Below, piece after piece: positions 12,041 through 24,106 of a DNA stretch of 64,000 bases. A program made the position numbers and the translations under genes. Under the pieces are notes generated by a model. That model was not told where the DNA came from. It ran no database searches and was given only the letters and a program-made list of their open reading frames with translations. Positions within the stretch are counted from its first letter, which is position 1. Each line of letters opens with the position of its first letter. Source of the stretch: Rotaria sp. Silwood1 (Eukaryota; Rotifera; Eurotatoria; Philodinida; Philodinidae). The DNA lies in the NCBI GenBank assembly GCA_905250075.1, contig CAJNOP010000101.1:396570-460569 (forward strand). The letters run 5' to 3'.

Positions 12041-15000
12041 TCAACCTGCGCTACCATCCAATTACGTAAAGAAAAAGAATGAAAAAACCAACGTAGAACG
12101 CCATATTAAGTTCATTATCAGGATTTAATGTGCCAAGAAAAAACAGTTAACCGGCTAACATTAAATATAAGAGACCGCTTGAACTCCTTATATATCAATT
12201 ACAATAGTTACTATACGATTCTCGCTTTTCATATAAAAAAAAAGATTCATATTTTTAACTATTAATTAATCTTTACAGATATTTCTTCATAGCAAAGAAA
12301 AAGGACACAATTTCTTTTGTCTTTATAGTGTTAACAATAGAAATACAATTAATCGAACTTTTTTTTTAAATATTCTATGTGTCTTCAACACATTCTATTG
12401 AGACGTAAAACACGGATGTTATAGCGCTATTAGAAATCAGAACAACAAATGAATCATCTGATGAATTCTTACATAGTCTAGTGCAGATCAAACACAAAAA
12501 AGCAAAATAAATTACGATATAAAACAAGAACAACGACTATCAAGTAGAAACGTGAAGTAAAACGATTCATTCTCGCATCTATCAATTAGATTATATTTAG
12601 ATTTCATACAAAAAAGAATAATATCGAGTTTGAACATTTTCATGTCCATTCAGAAAAGTAACTTTCTCATGCAGAAAGTGTACTGCATTTTTCCCCGCAA
12701 TATTGTGACCTCTCATGCAGATAAATACCACTTCTGTGTAATGTGACATATATGTTAAAAACATTATTAGAACGCTTTTTACGTTTACCACATGTAAAAA
12801 GCTGCCTTTTAAATTGTTTTCATGTATTTTTTATGATGAAAGTAGTTCAATATGATAATTTTTTGAAAAGAAATGCAAGCATTAAAATAGAAAGTGTTCT
12901 CAGATATTCATGCATGCTTGGAGGACTAAAAAATGTATATAAAAAAGTGCATTTATGACGTATTCTCAATCTTCATCAATTCATATTTCACATAAAAAAA
13001 TCAACGATTCATATTTCATAGACTAATACATAAAATAGAAATTAACTATTTAAACAATTCATTAGTTAGCGCACAGTTCTCAGTACTGCATCTATAACAA
13101 AGATATCTTGTTAATTCACTTCATTTTTCTATGCTTTAACATATGAACCTTTATGCTAAATAGTCCTTGTGTATTTGATAGACGTACATCTAACAATAAT
13201 TGAGAGGATATCTATCATTTTCACAATCTATGTATTATTATCTGGATAACAAATAACTGTCATTGTTTACAGCTGATACACAATCACATTTAAAATTATT
13301 AATACAACATTTGTTATGACAAAAGTGAAAACTTATACGATTGAGTAGTTGAGTGATGAAATAACTCAAAAGGCAGCAGCATGATAAGTATAGATCTTAA
13401 AAAAGAAAGTACTCTGAGTAATGCACTATTATCACTCTAATAGTTGCTGACAAGCACGTCTACTAGTGTTCCGCAAAATTTTAGTTCTTCTATTAGTATT
13501 GCATTCATGTATTGACGATATGAAACGAAACTATATCCTTTAGATTGTTGCTTTCAATCCATTTGTTACATCAACATGCATATTTTAACACTCATTGTTG
13601 TCAAATTAAGTCATTCTGCTAATGTATATGAGTGTGGACAACTTATTTTCATCACTTTTGGCAAATTCAATTTTCCATTTTCTTCATATTTCTTTTTTTC
13701 GTTATAGAAAATTGCTTATTTGACTCAACATAACAATGGCAAAGAACAGGACAAAGATTAATAAAGTGAATTATGTGAAGACAATGCAGCACGTACTAAT
13801 ATTATTTGGTAGTTACCTTGGAACTATGCATAATTGGCCAGATTCTAACACTTATTTAATAAAGTCTTTTCTGGCTCTCAGTCACACTTCTGCTTATCTT
13901 AGTAATAATATAGTATTCAAATATTATCCATTTGTTTATCTCTGAAAATTATCCATACTGCTATCTAGTAAAATGATAATTCATGATATTGAGTTTTTCT
14001 TGAAAACCTATGTGGGAAAGAGAAATGAACACATAAAAGAACAAAAATAAGAAAATGCAAGAGATAATAAAGATTTCAACATAAGAATGATATCAAAATC
14101 AACACACAGTCCGAGTGTTACAAGTACTGTCTGTTAGTTTTGATTGTTTACCTATTCAGATAATGAAACAAACTGTGTCGAACAATTAAAAAATATTGAG
14201 TAAGAGAACTATTTATGTCATCTTGATAAAAAATAACTATTGTTATGAGGAAGATAGATGAGATACTACTATTTTCATATTGACCTTTTGCATACTTCAG
14301 AAAGACGAAACCATCATCATTTTTTGCATTCATAAAAGAAAATCAAAAAATGTAATTTTTTCTTTATCGAACTTTAACATGAAAATGAAAAAAGATATTG
14401 AAAGTTTGTCATTTAACTGAAAAAGAAACGGCACTAAATCTGATCATACGATAAAAAAAACCATATGATAAAGTTTTTATAAGATTTGCAAAGTAGGGAA
14501 CGAATTATCGAAAATGCTGTCTTAATCTTCTGAATTTTATATATTTCTCTATTACAAAACGTATAATATTAGTATTTATCAAATACAATTGTATCAGCAT
14601 TTAGTATGATATATATATATAGATTTGACATAACTTGGTTTTGAAATTTGGTTCAATGATTTAAAGATGATAAATGTTAAAATAAAGATTTTGTTTTCTG
14701 CATTTGATTCGTGTCATCTGTCTTTTTCATTCATTTACCAAAAATACTGCATTCAGTATTTTAAACGTATTGAAACAATCAGTATATCAAAACCATAAAC
14801 TTTCCCAATATTGTTAAGATTACTGGTGTTGCTTCATTTTGATAACTTGTCATTTGAACATCTAACTAACAACATACTATTTGTTACAATAGAAAGTCAG
14901 AAAATTAAATTTATGAAATTCATATGTTTCTAATATTATTGTTCGAGATTAACTTAGACATTTAACTAACGACCTAAGATAAATAAGAATTATGTCTTCT

Positions 15001-15329
15001 ATCGATTGCAAACAGTAATTTATTATTACTCAACATGAAGTTTCTCTTATAATAAGAATCTAATTGCAAGCATATATCGAGAAAATTCACAACAAAAAAG
15101 TTCGATCTAAAATTCTTCTCAATAATAGTTCTCATGATCTTTATGGTATCCTGAAAGATTCTGTCCAAAGGGCTGATTTCTTTTTTAAGATATTACATGC
15201 CTAAAACCTAGGCTATTTTTGAAGCTCTTGTATGACAGTAAAGTTTTTTTGCAAAAGTGTTATCTCAAAAGGAAAACATTCGTTTGAACCAAAAAAAAAA
15301 TCAGGATATTATAAGAGCAATAAGAGCTA

Positions 15330-15500
15330 TTGTTGAATAGAATTTCAGGTCGAAATTGTGTTACGAACTTTTTCGTGATATCCTGTGAGAAACTAAAAGT
15401 TCAGTAAGATGACCGTAAACCAAGAAGAAAAGTCTAATGCCACAGATCCTTTTAAAATTTTTTAGTTATGCTTTGAATCTTGTCTATGGACAAAATATAA
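15330..15500. repeat. diverged foldback-family arm
   Basis: Carries AAAGTTCAGTAAGATGACCG, AAGTCTAATGCCACAGATCC and TTTTTTAGTTATGC in the same order as the right arm of the element at 56805-57240 (TTCAGTAAAATGACT, AGACTTATGTGCTCTTATCC, TTTTTCATAC). Boundaries are approximate. Confidence 0.4.
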
Positions 15501-16859
15501 GCTCATACGAAAATTATTCGTTGGATGGAGCCCCTAGTAAAGTGGAATGTCATATTACAGTAGGAAAAAAGATGGTTTTATATTTTATATTGGTGAAGCG
15601 TCTCTGATATGATTAATTGAAATAGCTTTAAAGGTTATAACATGTAGAAAGCTCTAAATTTCCAGCTTATATTATTTCAATGGGCACTGTTACGAAATTG
15701 ATATATATATATAGACGTCTTATTATTACCAACATTCATACGCTATATTGAACGACAGAATAAAACACTCAATAAAATTAAGCATGTACCTACTATCAAT
15801 CATAAAAGTCTGTATGATTTGTTATTCAGCAACTGTTCTTGTTCAAACGCTTTATAATACTGAACAATATGAATATTTTTATTTTTTTTACTTTTTTTCG
15901 CCTTGGACACTGTGAGAAAATCATAAATCGTAGAAAATGAATAGAATCCAGAGATAATAAGCAAATACAGCTATGTTTGGATTACCACTAAATATTCATT
16001 ATCAATCATTTGTGATTTTTTACAAGTCTTCAAAAGATTTCAATTTATTGATTTTAAGAAATTTCTAAAAGAAAAACTGACATCTGTTGCAATGCTTCTC
16101 ACTAGAAAATATTTATATTTCAATATTTGAATTTAGATAGAAACTACGTTGATTTAAAATCGATTTTGTTGAAAAGAAAAGAATAAATGTATATGATAAC
16201 TATATTTGACATATCATAATATTCAAAATATTCTTGATTAATGAAGAGCTTCTTGTTTTTCATTGTCTTTAATAATAATATGACAGATAGATGTTGTCTT
16301 CTTCAATAGCAATCTATTGTATTGAATAGCGAATGTAATAAGCATCTCGATCAATAAATAGAGATATTGTCTGATTGTATTTCTTGACAATTCGACTATG
16401 TCGATGTTGTATTCCCTGAATACCAATTTTGTTATATCTAAAATAGATTCTAGTGAGGTTGAATGCCAAATGATAACAATTGATGTATGATAGATGGCTA
16501 AAGAGTTTATCTAACTGTGTTATTTTCTACTGTACTCAACAGATATTATAACGTGTGGTCCTCTATTTGCTGATTAAAAAAAATAGGGTGAGACATATCT
16601 AGATAAAAGTTCAAATGCAATACAGGGTTTTAATGAGTTAGCTACGTGGTATCTTATTTATTTTATTTTTATATAATAATTAATTCTATCAAAGAATACT
16701 AGACAAGCTTGGTATTATTTTTACAGATAATATTTTCGAGAGTAAAACCAAACAACATGAGAATTTTTAATTGACAATCTAAAATATTTTGTTAGTAACA
16801 AATAAAATGAAATTAAATCATTCGTAGTTGGAATATATTAGAAGTGCTAATTAGCAACG

Positions 16860-17070
16860 TTATATGTCTGTAAGGTTTTAATGACTTTAAGAGCTGTCAT
16901 CGAGCAAAGTTTTAGACTGAAATTCATTTGTCTGCTTTTCTTTTATAAATACCGTACTAAAATTAGAAAACTAAGTCTAATGGTCATAACTCCAAAAGAA
17001 CAGCACATGAAGAAGAATCCTTTTAGGTTTCTCCTACCTTCAATAGATTCTACGTAATGACTAGGATTTT
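16860..17070. repeat. diverged foldback-family arm
   Basis: TAATGGTCATAACTCC, CACATGAAGAAGAATCC and TAGATTCTACGTAATG follow the right-arm order of the 56805-57240 element. Boundaries are approximate. Confidence 0.35.
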
Positions 17071-17693
17071 ATCTCAATTACGAAGTATTACCTTCGATTC
17101 TTCCTTCGTAAGTGGCATTCAAGTCTCATTTTTAATTTCTATCTGATGGTCTTATATTTATGTACCGTCATCAACTTCGACCCTCACTCATCTACTTTCA
17201 GTAGTCCTTTAGAATATTTAAAGACTAACATATAATGCAATATATTATCCTAACACCAATTTATTTAATTCAAACTATCAGTGTCATACTTCTAATAAAT
17301 ATTTTTTTGTATTTATTTGATAACCTAAAAAAAAACGATTTGTAATTGATGAATAAATTATTTCATCATAAAAATTACTATCTACATCTATTTAGTTTAT
17401 AATATGAATAAATAGACCTCTAACAGAGCTGATGTATTTTACCTTTTTTTTTTTATAACAACACTATTCGGAGTTGTTTTTAGATTTTGCCATAATATTT
17501 ACTTTATAAATAAAATCCTTTTCTAGCGTTTCGCTATGAATCATGAACGACACATTTTTCTTCATTTATTATAAACTTACTTTTTTAACACGTCGTCGTA
17601 AGGCGTGTTATTCAATGTGACGTATGATCACTGAGTCATCAGATAAAAAAAACCTTGCACAATCTAATGCAACGAAGAACAGAACAGAGCAAC

Positions 17694-17702
17694 ATATATA
17701 AA
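17694..17702 (+). promoter_or_regulatory. TATA box of the VWA gene
   Basis: ATATATAAA about 80 bp before the ATG at 17777, a fitting distance for a short leader. A TGAGTCA (AP-1-like) heptamer lies about 60 bp further upstream near 17631; its use is only a possibility. Confidence 0.5.
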
Positions 17703-17776
17703 GCGACTACCATATATTATTCTCTCATTTTATTTCTTTGTCAACAATATACTTAACAAACAATATCCATTCAGTG

Positions 17777-19002
17777 ATGGCAGCAGCAGCAGCTCTTCAT
17801 GTTGAAAAAGTTGAACGACCTGAATTAGCTAAACATGATTCAACTATTCTTGGTAAATTTTTGTTTTTCAATAATTTATTTTCATGTTCATTTTACGATT
17901 ATGAATATATTTAGATCTCGTCTTTGTCATGGATTGTACGAGTTCGATGGGATCATATATTGATAGTGCCAAGAGTAATATTCGTTCCATTGTGGAAGAA
18001 ATAGTTGTTAGTGAAAAAAGTGATATTCATTTAGCACTTATTGAATATCGAGATCATCCACCACAAGTAAGTGTAAACTAAATACGAGAAAAAAAAATAT
18101 TTTAAGAAATAATCAATTTTGATTTTATTAGGATACTTCATTTGTTACACGTGTACATGATTTTACAGCTAAAGTCAGTGAAATGAAAAGTTGGTTAGAA
18201 CAGTGTCAAGCATACGGTGGTGGTGATGGACCCGAAGCAGTTGCCGATGGACTTCATGATGTTCTTAAATTATCATGGCGTGCTGAATCTACTAAAATTT
18301 GTGTTCTTATTTCGGATGCACCACCACATGGACTTGATCCAAATGGTGACGGTTTTCCAGATGGTTGTCCAATTGGTCTTGATCCAATTAAAATTGTTCG
18401 AGAAATGGCTGAAAAACACATTACACTCTATGTTGTTGGTGTTGAACCACCTATTGGTAAGTTATCCATACATAATTATAATAAATTTCAAAATATATTA
18501 TTAATTTTCTTTAGTTCCTTATCGTGATTTTTTCATGTCATTGGCTTATATAACTGGTGGACAATATGTTCCAATGGTTACTTCAAAACTTTTAGCAAAA
18601 GTTATTATTGGTGGTGTACGTGAAGAAATATCATTAGATCGTTTAATGCAAGAAGCTCAAGCAGATATTGATCATGAAATGCAAAAAGCTGAAGCTGAAG
18701 GAGCTAGTGAAAAAGAAAAAGCCAAACGAATCAATAATATTTTTTCGTCAAAAAATCTACGTGCAAAACAAATGCATAATTCTTTTGGTGCTGCATCATC
18801 TTTAGCGACAGATTGCTATTCAAAATGTGTCGATATGAGTGAAATGAAAAGTAAATTTTCATCAAAACCGACCGCTCCGTCAGCTGCTTTTGCTAGTGCC
18901 ATACCAACAGCAGAAACTACTTATGATCTAATGGAAGATCAACATGTCAGTGAAGAACAAGCATCACGAGTGTATCAAAAATGGAACAATCGTAAAAAAT
19001 AA
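17777..19002 (+). CDS. VWA-domain protein of the alpha-kinase-associated (vwkA-like) type
   Basis: Four exons: 17777-17852, 17915-18066, 18132-18456 and 18515-19002, giving 346 residues with consistent phases and clean GT/AG borders (introns 58-65 bp). The von Willebrand A domain covers about 26-215. Its metal site (MIDAS) is D32-C-T-S-S36, a DxTxS form. Further signature blocks are EYRDHPP, the Gly-rich GGGDGPEAVADGLHD, and CVLISDAPPHG with a following acidic GDGFPDGCP loop. These match the VWA domain joined to alpha-kinases in Dictyostelium VwkA and in animal relatives. No kinase domain follows. The C-terminal third is charged and helical (AQADIDHEMQKAEAEGASEKEKAK), then Ser/Ala-rich. It is probably a cytosolic adaptor or decoy using the metal site for ligand binding. 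A polyadenylation-like AATAAA lies near 19058. Confidence 0.85.
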
Positions 19003-20339
19003 ATGTTTTCTTGTATTTTATGTCAGATAAATGAAACAAACTTGATAAATTATGAAATAAATGATTGTCGCTTCAAAAATCTCTAATTTAATCAGATTTT
19101 GAACGATCAAATGATATGTCTAGCTATTAAATATAATTCGAAAGTGAAGTACTCTATTTTTAAACGATACATTTGTTTCTTGAAGTTATTTTTGAATCAT
19201 TTCTATAGTGTTCTAGTTAGTCATGAAATATATTTAAACCATTGTATGAAATGAAACATTAAAATAGAATCACGATCATGAAAAGATATCATACTATCTT
19301 TATAGATGAATTTTTTTTTTATATGAAAAGGCTAGTCAAAGATCAATATGTATGACGAGAAACTATGAGAAATATTTCTATTAATCTAGAGATTGTTGCG
19401 ATAAAGCAGATGTATCTTGTATTGACTACAGTTATCATTCTTGATAATAAAAGATATTCTCTTGTAAATAACGAGAAACAAGCAGACATACAAGAAAGAT
19501 CAAACTTATTTCTATGCTAGGAATCATTGAATGTGGTTAAGGATGTGAGTATGGCCGTGGGTGTAATGGTGACGTTATAAAACAACTGAGGGGAGCTCAG
19601 TCCCTGTGACCAAAAGCTTTGATGCCATTACTAGGTTTAGAGTATGAGTGTGGATCTTCTTTTCACCCACAACCGCATTTACGCCTATGTTTACTTACAG
19701 CATAAGCCTATGAATCGACGATTTCGCAAAGATCGTTTCATTCAATTATTCAAGAGATTTATTATCTATGATGAAATCAAACATCACGAAAGCGATGAAA
19801 AATAAATGAGTCATTCTGAAGAGAAATTCGTCTTGATGGTGATTGGACGTTGCTGAGTGTCTTGTCTTTACCTACACACTCATACTGAATGAAAAAAAAA
19901 ATGTAGAACTCTATTTAAACTGCTTTCAAACAATTGCGAAAGTTTATTTTTCAAACGACGAACAAGCGAAGGTCGACTTAGTTCCTCTCATTTAACGACA
20001 TTGAAAGCCTGAAAAATCTTTCATGTCGAACTTGAACGAATGCTGATGAGTGAGTAGATGAGAAAAGATGCTCACGTCTTTATTGACTTTCTTTTGACAT
20101 TTTTTAAAATTTGTTTTTGGAATTTTTCCAGATTAAATAATCACATCAAGTTTACGCTATCCTACCCGTTCCGCCAGTCGCTAGTAGGTTGTGAGCACAG
20201 TACTCGAACAACAAACAAGTATCGGACGAAGAAAGAGTTCTGTTAAGTCTAGTTGTCAGAAGAAAGATTGATAATGCAAAGAATAAAGCACTTTTCAGTT
20301 CAGCCTGCATATTTTGTACTAGTATCATCGCAGCACTAG
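19003..20339. other. intergenic with one TGTGGG hairpin
   Basis: No gene seen. It holds the 3' flank of the VWA gene, TGTGGG hairpin 3 and AT-rich sequence. A lone CCTACACACTCATAC near 19869 may be the remaining C-rich arm of another decayed hairpin. Confidence 0.45.
19531..19690. repeat. TGTGGG hairpin 3 (with an extra outer G-rich block)
   Basis: An outer G-rich block (ATGTGGTTAAGGATGTGAG, CCGTGGGTGTAATGG) is followed by a core GAGTGTGG - ATCTTCTTTT - CACCCACAACCG. The spacer core is almost the same as in hairpin 8. Confidence 0.6.
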
Positions 20340-20661
20340 TTAAAAAAAAAGAATTTTTTTGTCGATTTCCATAGCTTCAGAAGACTCAACTATTTGAAGA
20401 ATATTTTGCAAAAATAAACGACGAAGAAAGCATCCATAAAGTAGTGTTGCTTTTTCGTTTCTTGCAATTACTGTATGAGTAACAAACTCGAGTTGCTAGA
20501 AATAAATCAATTAGGCAAAAAAGGTTATTTCTCCAATGAAAAATATTTACATACACTTTTTCTCCTACGGCAAATTCTTTTTTGTAAGTGTTTTGAGAGT
20601 CAACAAACGATAAGTATCTTTGTTTTTCTTCCGACTTTTCAAAGCACACTATAATGGCCAT
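20340..20661 (-). CDS. possible small two-exon gene, unknown function
   Basis: Exon 1 (20661-20551) encodes 37 residues beginning MAIIVCFEKSEEKQ and ending VGEKVY. A 55-bp intron (20550-20496, GTAAAT/TTTCTAG) joins it in phase 0 to exon 2 (20495-20340), which starts QLEFVTHTVIARNEKATL and ends at TAA, for 88 residues. If the intron is kept the frame stays open for 91 residues, so the splice is inferred from its good borders. No signal peptide or known domain is seen. It lies divergently, about 230 bp from the next gene on the plus strand, so the two could share a promoter region. Confidence 0.35.
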
Positions 20662-20888
20662 AGAATACTTTTCTTTTTTCTTTCTTTTTTTTTTGTTTTT
20701 ATGTCATCAACCAACAAGATTTTTATTCTTGCTGTGAAAGTTTCGAAATAAGGTGACGACAGTAGAGCAGAAGACGTTGAAAAGGTAGAAGAAATTTGTC
20801 AGTTACAGCCAACCAAGACAGAAGAGCGTAAGACATTTAGATATTCCAATCGGTTTTTTAGCTTGAATAATATTTTACAGCAAAAGAA

Positions 20889-23800
20889 ATGTGCAATTTA
20901 CCATATTTGACACGCTCCATACGCTATACGACGTACAATAATTTGTGTGTTTTGACTGATTCATCAACAAAACCAAGTTTTACTTATTCAATATCGATGT
21001 ACTCCAACTATTTACGAATACCGATGCACCATTCGAATGCATCTTATCACACGTTTTGGTTGGATGCGAGTCTCAACATGAATAATCAAGATATTGTATA
21101 TTCAAAACATAAACTAAAGAGTGCGATTAATGATCTACGTACATTTACTGATATACAAACATGTGCGAACAGAATTCGACAAGCCAAGAGCGAGGAAAAG
21201 ATTTCTCTCATTGTTTCTGGATCTCTTGGCGAGAAAATAGTGCCTGAGATTCATCAGCTACCTCAAATAAATTCAATTTATGTCTTTTGTGCCAATAAAT
21301 CAAAGCATATAGAATGGGCTAATAAGTACCCCACGGTCAAAGGTGTCTTTAATGATATTCAACCTATTTGTGAGTCTCTCACACGAGATACGCCCAAGTA
21401 TGAGCTTGATGATATATCGAGAAGCATTCTTGATTCTTCTGCACATGATATTTCGATGACATCGTCGGCTGAATTACCAAACGAAGCTACTAGCTGTGCA
21501 AGCGATAATTATGATTTTGAAGAACTAAATGAATACCAAGAGACATATGCGCGACCCGTTGCGGAATTTTATCAAAGCCAACCTGTTGATGATACTCAGT
21601 TGAAGGTAACATCGACGCAAAGTCCTTTCGCAGACAGCCAATTTTGTTCATCACCTTCAACGAACGATACAATGTGCACTGAGGTGCAGCTTCCCATTTC
21701 ACAAAGTCATACCGTTACGCCCATTATAGCAAACGAAGAAGAAGTCGAGTGTGCAGGACCAGGTAAAGTTTGAGTTTTCCTCTACAAACAAATCACGACA
21801 GTGCCTGAGAAAAAATCGCTCTTTTCGATAAATCAAGACGTAGAGTAACAGTTTTTAGTGCTTTGCGATTCTCTCTAGTGCAAAACTTTATCCTACATAG
21901 AATGCATACCATAGGATACAGCTATTAAATCATTCCAGCGTTCAAGGCATTTTAAAAAAGTGAGCTGATTATTCGAAGGCCATCATAGACCGTTTCTCTA
22001 CGCTTACGCTTGACAGGGGGTGTCAGGGTTATCCGTTTTCTCAGATTCCGTTTCTTGAGAGCGGAACCTACATCGGATTCTGAGTTCTCGGTTACCAGGG
22101 ATGAAAATCATACCGAGCTTCGGGAACCTGCTTGAAAATTCGTTCCAACGTGTTTATGATTATATTTAGAGTTATAGGCGTACTTATTCTTCCAATCTGT
22201 ATCAAATCGGTCCGGGTTTCGGGTTTTCGGGAACGGAACCAAAACCTGACAACCCTAACGCTAGAAAGCAAAGAAAGACGGTGAGAGAAGGGGTAGGAAG
22301 AGGTGTGAATTTGAGCAAGAATCTTCTCTTAATCCACACAGAAACGCCCTTCAGACCCACACCCCATTATGAGGTAGCACGAGTTAGGGTTTTGGGATTT
22401 CATCCATAAGACGCTTATCACTGGAAAAACTCTAGGGCGTGTGTTGGCGAAAGTTATATTGACGGAATTCGCGTCACCCGGAAGTTAATGCTTTAGATAA
22501 ATAGAGGAGCGGGACCAATTGATTCTAAAATAGCTCACTAGGGAACATTCCCAGGTGAAGGAGCGCTTTTCAGCCGGGGTTTTGCGCATCTTGTAGCCTA
22601 TAGTGAGCTATGCCTATGGTAAAAAAGTTCGTGTTTCTGGCTTGATTCTGAGGATATACCGAGCTTCTAGTGAATTTTCTCTATAGTATGCCTACATTGT
22701 TAGCAAAGCTATACTTCCAAATTTTGACCGGAAACTTTGCTTGCATAAAGGTCTCAGCTAGACTAGTTTGCATAACAAATTTCAGACGTTTTGAACAAAG
22801 TCTCTCTAAGATACGAAGCTTTGAAAAAAAATTCATAGTATACATATTATTATGAAAAAGGGACTATACCTTGATAGTTTCATATCTTAGAGAGACTTTG
22901 TTCAAAACGTCTGAAATTTGTTATGCAAACTAGTCTAGCTGAGAACTTTATGCAAGCAAAGGTTCAGATCAAAATTCGGAAGTATAGTTTGGCTAACAAT
23001 GTAGGCATACTATAGAGAAGATTCACGAGGAGCTCGATATCTCCTCAGAATCAAGCCAGAAACCCGAACCTTTCTTAGCATAGGCATAACTCACTATGGG
23101 CTACAAGATGTGCAAAATCCCGGCTGAAAAGCTCTCCTTCACCTAGGAATGTTCCCTAGTCAGTGAATGTGGCGTGGTTAGTGGATACTGTGGGTGTGGG
23201 TGAAAGAAAGATCCACACGCATACACGCAACGACATCCACCAAATCATTCACATCTAACTAAGTACACACACATTCACGCATCCACCATCTACTCGTTCA
23301 TTCGCAGCCTCACATCTGTAGTCGCACTCACTCGTTCCTTATTGTCTCAAAAAGTTTGTATATAGGCGAGAAAGATTCACTGAGTCTATCTATAAGGGAA
23401 GAAAAAGGACGATTCGCGGCCTTATTAACGATTTCAAGAAATGGTAGTTCCCTAAACACGGAAAAACGTGTCAAGAGCACTGGAGACGATATACGGATAG
23501 ATTAGCTACTTAGAGTTATGTTCTTTGTTCTCGTGTAATCGAAGTTTAGCTATAACCGATTTTAGAAAGAAATTAACAGATGTGACATTGATCATAGGAC
23601 TATGGCCACAGGTATCATGGATAGAAAGAACAAATGATCTTCTTCGACAATCAGCCTACACCTATCTTCATTTGAATGGCGCCAAGATAAAGCACTACGA
23701 ATCCATTGAAAGCTGTCTGGAAGAAACTGGCACTCATCCAACGTTGCACTATTTTATTGTTCTTTGTGATACGTCGAATCTTGAACGTTCAATAGAAATG

Positions 23801-24106
23801 TTCCGCCGTTGTTCTCGTGTACGACGTATTTATTTGCATTGTTCTGAAGCCAATGTGAGTCATTATGATACATTGATTGCATCATCGCCTTCCCTAGTGT
23901 TCATACTTGAGCGTGAAAACACTCTTATTCATGCAATTTTCGTGGATTTGGCGCAATACGTGGAAATACTGGCTAAGTATTACGAACGCGCGAACGAAAA
24001 ACTTTTAGCGCTTGCAAGATATAAATATTCTTTTCATCTTCGAAAAAAACTGAAGAATTTTTTAGACCATCGGATAGAAGCATTGACACAACAGCGAACG
24101 GAGTGA
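20889..24106 (+). CDS. bdelloid-type receiver-like domain protein, two copies of the domain
   Basis: Exons 20889-21762 and 23514-24106 join in phase (G|AG making a Glu codon) for 488 residues; the second exon has no ATG of its own at its start, which supports the join. Residues about 55-165 form a domain I recognise from bdelloid proteins that also carry ADP-ribosyltransferase and TPR regions: FWLDASLN, DIQTCANRIRQ, ISLIVSGSLGEKIVPEIH, IYVFCANKSKHIEW and VKGVFNDIQPICESL. A Ser/Thr/Asp-rich linker follows. The second exon repeats the pattern weakly: HYFIVLCDTSNLERSIEMF, RRIYLHCSEANVSHYDTL, and a helical end. The usual ADP-ribosyltransferase is absent. The fold looks like an alpha/beta receiver-type module; function is unknown. 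The 1751-bp intron holds four repeats. Confidence 0.65.
22014..22257. mobile_element. hAT-type MITE
   Basis: 244 bp, no coding capacity. Ends read CAGGGGGTGTCAGG and, from the other side, TAGGGTTGTCAGG. It is flanked by 8-bp duplications ACGCTTGA (22006-22013) and ACGCTAGA (22258-22265), differing at one base. Internal CGGGTTTCGGGTTTTCGG repeats near the right end are typical of hAT subterminal regions. An 8-bp duplication and a CAGGG-like end are hAT hallmarks by family knowledge. Confidence 0.7.
22288..22369. repeat. TGTGGG hairpin 4
   Basis: GGGGTAGGAAGAGGTGTG, spacer with CAAGAATCTTCTCTTAA, then CCACAC and CAGACCCACACCCC. Confidence 0.6.
22533..23165. mobile_element. foldback element with arms of about 280 bp
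   Basis: Ends CACTAGGGAACATTCC on the left and GGAATGTTCCCTAGTC on the right. The arms pair nearly throughout: AGCCTATAGTGAGCTATGCC, GATTCTGAGGATAT, TAGTATGCCTACATTGTTAG and CAAAGTCTCTCTAAGATA, each matched in reverse order. The loop is about 60 bp around 22845. No coding. No certain target duplication. Confidence 0.75.
23168..23290. repeat. TGTGGG hairpin 5
   Basis: GTGGATACTGTGGGTGTGGGTG, spacer AAAGAAAGAT, CCACACGCATACACGC, then a long tail of CACATC/CACACA/CATCCACC units. The spacer is the complement of the hairpin 3/8 type. It starts immediately after the foldback. Confidence 0.65.

Larger units (their letters stand above)
9764..17690. other. gene-poor, repeat-rich stretch
   Basis: No convincing gene in nearly 8 kb. 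Open frames are short, overlap on both strands and are AT-driven. Identified pieces are a decayed foldback copy (10895-11065), TGTGGG hairpin 2 (11068-11135), a fragment of the gene at 395-772 (11138-11255), a near-perfect palindrome (11580-12040), and two further foldback relatives (about 15330-15500 and 16860-17070). The rest, about 12050-15200 and 15700-16850, shows nothing I can name. Confidence 0.55.
21763..23513 (+). other. large intron built mainly of repeats
   Basis: Starts GTAAAG and ends CTACTTAG. It contains a hAT-type MITE (22014-22257), TGTGGG hairpin 4 (22288-22369), a foldback (22533-23165) and TGTGGG hairpin 5 (23168-23290). The other introns proposed in this window are mostly 41-110 bp. 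Without the insertions this one would be only a few hundred bp. Confidence 0.55.

Noticed and set aside
18217-18504. 95-codon frame
   Set aside because: Shifted-frame shadow of VWA exon 3.
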